From JBFWNZ01 sp050250795 (GTDB taxonomy: Bacteria; Pseudomonadota; Alphaproteobacteria; UBA8366), in NCBI GenBank assembly GCA_050250795.1, contig JBFWNZ010000034.1:1-18259 (forward strand): 18,259 nucleotides of DNA, written 5' to 3'. The translations under genes and the position numbers were made by a program. The notes below the pieces were generated by a model. It was not told the DNA's origin and did no database searches. It was given only the letters and a program-made list of their open reading frames with translations. Positions 15,809 through 18,259 of this stretch are shown here, piece after piece. Numbering within the stretch: the stretch's first letter is position 1; every line of letters begins with the position of its first letter.

Positions 15809-15823
15809 GAACCAATACGGAAC
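15809..15823. promoter_or_regulatory. Alphaproteobacterial-type LexA (SOS) box at ssb
   Basis: GAAC-CAATACG-GAAC is a perfect direct repeat with 7-nt spacing, which on the other strand reads GTTC-N7-GTTC, the LexA operator of Alphaproteobacteria. It ends 11 nt before the ssb ATG and lies in the shared uvrA/ssb region, as expected for SOS genes. It is 290 nt from the uvrA start, so control of uvrA by this box is less certain. Confidence 0.7.
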
Positions 15824-15834
15824 GGATGGGTCGG

Positions 15835-16311
15835 ATGGCTGGCAGCGTGAACAAGGTGATCCTCGTGGGCAATCTGGGGCGCGACCCGGAAATCCGCTCG
15901 ATGCAGAATGGCGGGAAGGTCTGCAACCTGTCGGTCGCTACGTCGGAACGCTGGCGCGACCGCGGCAGCGGCGACACCCAGGAACGTACCGAATGGCATC
16001 GCGTCGTCGTGTTCGACGACAAGCTGGTCGAGGTCTGCGAGCGCTACCTGAAGAAGGGCGCGAAGATTTACCTGGAAGGCGAGCTTCAGACGCGGAAGTG
16101 GAGCGACCAGTCGGGCCAGGAGCGCTATACGACCGAAGTCGTGCTGCGCCGGTTCCGCGGGCAGCTGACAATGCTCGACACCCGCCCCGGCGGCGGCGGC
16201 GACTACGATGCGACGCCGGATTACGGCCGCCAGCCCATGTCCTCCGGATCGCGCGATGCCGGCGGTCCGCCGCCGCGGATGGACGATTTCGACGACGAAA
16301 TTCCGTTCTGA
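15835..16311 (+). CDS. ssb: Single-stranded DNA-binding protein
   Basis: Homotetrameric protein that coats single-stranded DNA in replication, recombination and repair. The 158-residue product has the OB fold at about 1-112, starting MAGSVNKVILVGNLGRDPE and including TEWHRVVVFDDKLVEVCERYLKKG (52-75) and YTTEVVL. A Gly/Pro-rich disordered linker follows. It ends in the acidic tip DDFDDEIPF, the docking tail for partner proteins. The frame is open upstream to 15676, but the extension is Arg-rich and would run over the LexA-type site, so ATG 15835 is preferred; ATG 15826 is an alternative adding MGR. The Shine-Dalgarno is weak. It is divergent from uvrA and probably SOS-controlled. Confidence 0.96.
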   Translation: MAGSVNKVILVGNLGRDPEIRSMQNGGKVCNLSVATSERWRDRGSGDTQERTEWHRVVVFDDKLVEVCERYLKKGAKIYLEGELQTRKWSDQSGQERYTTEVVLRRFRGQLTMLDTRPGGGGDYDATPDYGRQPMSSGSRDAGGPPPRMDDFDDEIPF

Positions 16312-16313
16312 GG

Positions 16314-16330
16314 CCGCGGCTACGCGGTTT
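16314..16330 (+). terminator. Short hairpin after ssb
   Basis: CCGCG-GCTA-CGCGG makes a 5-bp GC stem followed by TTT, starting 3 nt after the ssb stop and overlapping the stop of the convergent gene. The stem is short and the T-run minimal, so this is a weak terminator candidate. Confidence 0.3.
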
Positions 16331-17501
16331 CCCGGCGCCGGACGGCGAGGATCGTCATCGCCGCCGCCGTCCAGGCGCAGGCCAGCCACCAGTTCTGCCA
16401 GGCGCCGTAGCTGACGCAGGCGATGACGGCGAACGACACCATCGCGCCGGCGCCGGTCGCCATCTCCACGGGTTGGCCGGCGCGCAGGCTGCGCGCAATG
16501 GCGAAGACCAGGAAAGCGAACAGGAGCGCCCCGATCAGACCCAGTTCCAGCCATATCTGGAGCGCAGCGTTATGCGGGTGCAAGGGGATGATATCGAGCC
16601 GGCTCTCCGACACCAGAACCTTCATGTCGGTGAGCGAGCGCGACGACTGGGCTCCGAATCCCAGCATGAAGGCATCCTCGATCCGTCCCGACACGTAGTC
16701 CCAGATAAACAATCTGTGGACCCAGGTAATCGGCAGCGGCAACTCGTTCTCCGCCACGGCGACATCCGGCGGCAGCATCGCGTGATAGGGCAGGAAGGGC
16801 ATCGCCAGAACGGCCACGGCCAGGCCCAGTCCGACCAAGGTTACCCCGCGTCGGCCCAGCCATAGAACGGCAAGAGCCGCCGGCACGGCCAGCCCGAGCG
16901 CCAGCTTTGCCGAATTCATGTCGAGCAGCAGAACGCACAAAGCTGCCGACCCGGCATAGGCCACCGCCATCAGCGTGCGGCTCTCCCGCAGAATCGCAAG
17001 CGCGAGCGGAAACAGCAACACGGCCGCCACCGCGCCCTGCCGATAGAACATGTTGGCAAAGCTTCCGTCCGGTACGAAGACCGCCGCCACCCGACCTTGC
17101 GTCAGAGCAATCGCATAGAGCGCGATGAGAAACGGCACCGCGGCGACGGCCAGCACCCGGTTTGGCATCCGCAACTCTTCCGCCGGCAACGACAGGGCCG
17201 CCGTCAGAAGCGCGAGGCCGAATCCGACCTGCCCGATCTGCTTGGCAAAGGTCTCCAGCGCATTCCCGGCATCGATCGCCCACAGTGCGGAAAGCCCGAT
17301 CCATATCAACAGCAGCAGCAGCAGCCGGGCGACGGGCCGGTCGATCCACTGCCGAAGCGCGCGCCGAACGCGCGAATCGAGCAGGCACAGCGCTCCCGTC
17401 ACGGCCGCAACAGCAGCGGTTCCGCGCGGCGCGACGATCACGATGAACGGAAACAGCGCCATATGAAGCGCCAGCGCGTATCGGCCGCAGGTCGCGATCA
17501 T
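16320..17501 (-). CDS. O-antigen ligase/polymerase-like membrane protein
   Basis: Polytopic inner-membrane protein of 393 residues with about ten hydrophobic helices. A larger non-membrane loop lies at about 235-312. Within it are HRLFIWDYVSGRIED (262-276), LGFGAQSS (280-287), and LHPHNAALQIWLELGLIG (307-324), the Wzy_C signature of O-antigen ligases and polymerases (WaaL/Wzy). By family, such proteins transfer or join lipid-linked glycans at the periplasmic face, with the HxHN loop close to the active site. Which glycan is used cannot be told, as no sugar genes are near. The ATG at 17501 has only a weak GGGACCGAA leader. It converges on ssb (8-nt gap) and diverges from gyrA. The codon and base pattern looks like its neighbours. 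Confidence 0.85.
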   Translation of the reverse strand: MIATCGRYALALHMALFPFIVIVAPRGTAAVAAVTGALCLLDSRVRRALRQWIDRPVARLLLLLLIWIGLSALWAIDAGNALETFAKQIGQVGFGLALLTAALSLPAEELRMPNRVLAVAAVPFLIALYAIALTQGRVAAVFVPDGSFANMFYRQGAVAAVLLFPLALAILRESRTLMAVAYAGSAALCVLLLDMNSAKLALGLAVPAALAVLWLGRRGVTLVGLGLAVAVLAMPFLPYHAMLPPDVAVAENELPLPITWVHRLFIWDYVSGRIEDAFMLGFGAQSSRSLTDMKVLVSESRLDIIPLHPHNAALQIWLELGLIGALLFAFLVFAIARSLRAGQPVEMATGAGAMVSFAVIACVSYGAWQNWWLACAWTAAAMTILAVRRRETA

Positions 17502-17592
17502 TTCGGTCCCATCATCCCTGGAAAGACGTTGCGTCCGGTGGCGGCAACACCGCGCCGAAAGGCTGTCATGACGGTTCCGTGACCCTATTCCG

Positions 17593-17621
17593 TTGTTCGC
17601 AACCGCACAATCTGGTAGGTT
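17593..17621 (+). promoter_or_regulatory. Tentative gyrA promoter
   Basis: TTGTTC (17593-17598) and TAGGTT (17616-17621) with a 17-nt spacer lie about 80 nt before the proposed gyrA start. Each hexamer is only a 3/6 match, so the call rests mainly on spacing and position. The gap 17502-17702 also contains an inverted repeat GGAAC-N7-GTTCC (17656-17672). Confidence 0.25.
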
Positions 17622-17702
17622 GCGCCTTACTGAACGGATGGGGTAGGGCAGGCCCGGAACATCGTCCGTTCCTCCTTTTAGAACAACGCACTGATCCGCA
17701 TT

Positions 17703-18259
17703 TTGAACACGACTTCAGGCAGCGGAAAGCCCCTCGACATCCTTCAGGTGTCAATCGAGGAGGAGATGGAACGCTCCTACCTCGATTACGCCATGAGCGT
17801 GATCGTGAGCCGGGCGCTTCCCGACGTTCGCGATGGCCTCAAGCCGGTGCATCGCCGCATCCTCTTTGCGATGAAGCAGAACGGCTACGATTCGACGAAG
17901 CCGTATCGCAAATCGGCACGCATCGTCGGCGACGTGATGGGTCAGTACCATCCCCATGGCGATTCGGCGATCTATGACGCCATGGTGCGCATGGCGCAGG
18001 ATTTCTCCATGCGCCTGCCGCTGATCGACGGGCAGGGCAATTTCGGCTCGATGGACGGCGACCCGCCCGCGGCCATGCGCTACACCGAAGCGCGGCTCGC
18101 CAAACCGGCGGAATCCCTGCTCGACGACATCGACAAGGAAACCGTCGAGTTTCAGCCGAATTACGACGACTCCATCGTCGAGCCGACCGTGCTGCCGGCG
18201 CGTTTTCCGAACATGCTGGTCAACGGCGCCGGCGGCATCGCCGTCGGCATGGCGACGAA
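17703..18259 (+). CDS. gyrA: DNA gyrase subunit A, 3' end outside window
   Basis: Breakage-reunion subunit of DNA gyrase, the type II topoisomerase that introduces negative supercoils. About 185 residues are visible. VSIEEEMERSYLDYAMSVIV (17-36) is the standard N-terminus. The catalytic Tyr127 lies in AAMRYTEARL (E. coli Tyr122). The quinolone-determining stretch HPHGDSAIYDAMVRMAQ keeps Ser88 and Asp92 (E. coli Ser83 and Asp87), the usual sensitive form. The start is unusual: no in-frame ATG exists between the upstream TAG stop (17679-17681) and ATG 17766, which is too late because it would remove conserved VSIEEE. TTG 17703 gives 16 residues before VSIEEE, a normal length; GTG 17748 or CTG 17691 are alternatives. 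No clear Shine-Dalgarno is seen. The window ends inside the gene. Confidence 0.96.
   Translation, partial: MNTTSGSGKPLDILQVSIEEEMERSYLDYAMSVIVSRALPDVRDGLKPVHRRILFAMKQNGYDSTKPYRKSARIVGDVMGQYHPHGDSAIYDAMVRMAQDFSMRLPLIDGQGNFGSMDGDPPAAMRYTEARLAKPAESLLDDIDKETVEFQPNYDDSIVEPTVLPARFPNMLVNGAGGIAVGMAT

Larger units (their letters stand above)
15519..15834. other. Divergent control region between uvrA and ssb
   Basis: 316 nt with no gene I can support, although frames run through it on both strands as extensions of uvrA and ssb. It holds a LexA-type site near ssb and possible promoters on both strands. On the minus strand a TATATT (15564-15569) lies about 46 nt upstream of uvrA but lacks a good -35. 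A near-palindrome, GTTCCTTCGAAAC, lies at about 15627-15639, of unknown role. Confidence 0.6.

Noticed and set aside
15519..16022. N-terminal extension of UvrA by 168 residues
   Set aside because: The extension is low-complexity Arg/Ser/Pro sequence, overlaps ssb and its LexA-type site, and the normal UvrA N-terminus begins at 15518.
17656..17672. GGAAC-N7-GTTCC before gyrA as a LexA site
   Set aside because: The half-sites are inverted, whereas the alphaproteobacterial operator is a direct repeat. It could be a weak hairpin or chance.

Overview
The window looks like a chromosomal housekeeping segment of a high-GC alphaproteobacterium, most likely Rhodospirillales-like. Three things point there: the gene order serS-surE-pcm-nlpD-(AAA+ ATPase)-yajC-secD-secF-Mth938 gene; the alphaproteobacterial style of several proteins (UvrA with a CPVSG zinc site, NlpD with an HNDGIN motif); and a GAAC-N7-GAAC site, the reverse complement of the alphaproteobacterial LexA operator GTTC-N7-GTTC, just ahead of ssb. 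I see no insertion sequences, phage genes, CRISPR arrays, tRNAs or rRNAs, and no stretch that obviously differs in composition.

Layout. (1) 1-3769, plus strand: the 3' part of serS, then surE, pcm (overlapping surE by 4 bp) and an nlpD-like lipoprotein gene. These cover translation, stress survival and protein repair, and cell-wall hydrolase control. (2) 3788-4645, minus strand: a DUF815-type AAA+ ATPase, convergent with nlpD and divergent from yajC. (3) 4740-8191, plus strand: a good sigma-70-like promoter, then yajC-secD-secF and a small Mth938/DUF498 gene starting 4 bp after secF. The Sec accessory genes assist protein export; the Mth938 protein resembles the mitochondrial complex I assembly factor NDUFAF3. 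A strong hairpin closes this operon. (4) 8220-10205: a minus-strand membrane protein of the PuuD/Urate_ox_N type, a plus-strand squalene/phytoene-synthase-fold protein that has lost both Asp-rich motifs and resembles the complex I factor NDUFAF6, and a minus-strand TerB-like protein. (5) 10213-11568, minus strand: trmFO, with the TerB-like gene 7 bp downstream in the same direction. (6) 11762-12655, plus strand: a beta-hydroxyacid dehydrogenase. (7) 12660-16311: divergent uvrA (minus) and ssb (plus), with the LexA-type site in front of ssb. (8) 16320-17501, minus strand: an O-antigen-ligase-like membrane protein. (9) 17703 to the end: the 5' part of gyrA, apparently starting at TTG.

Most genes are well-known families. 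The best second-look items are the NDUFAF3-like/NDUFAF6-like pair next to secDF, the stand-alone PuuD-like membrane domain with no purine genes around it, the SOS-type operator at ssb, and the non-ATG start of gyrA. I did not find convincing evidence of an entirely new system.
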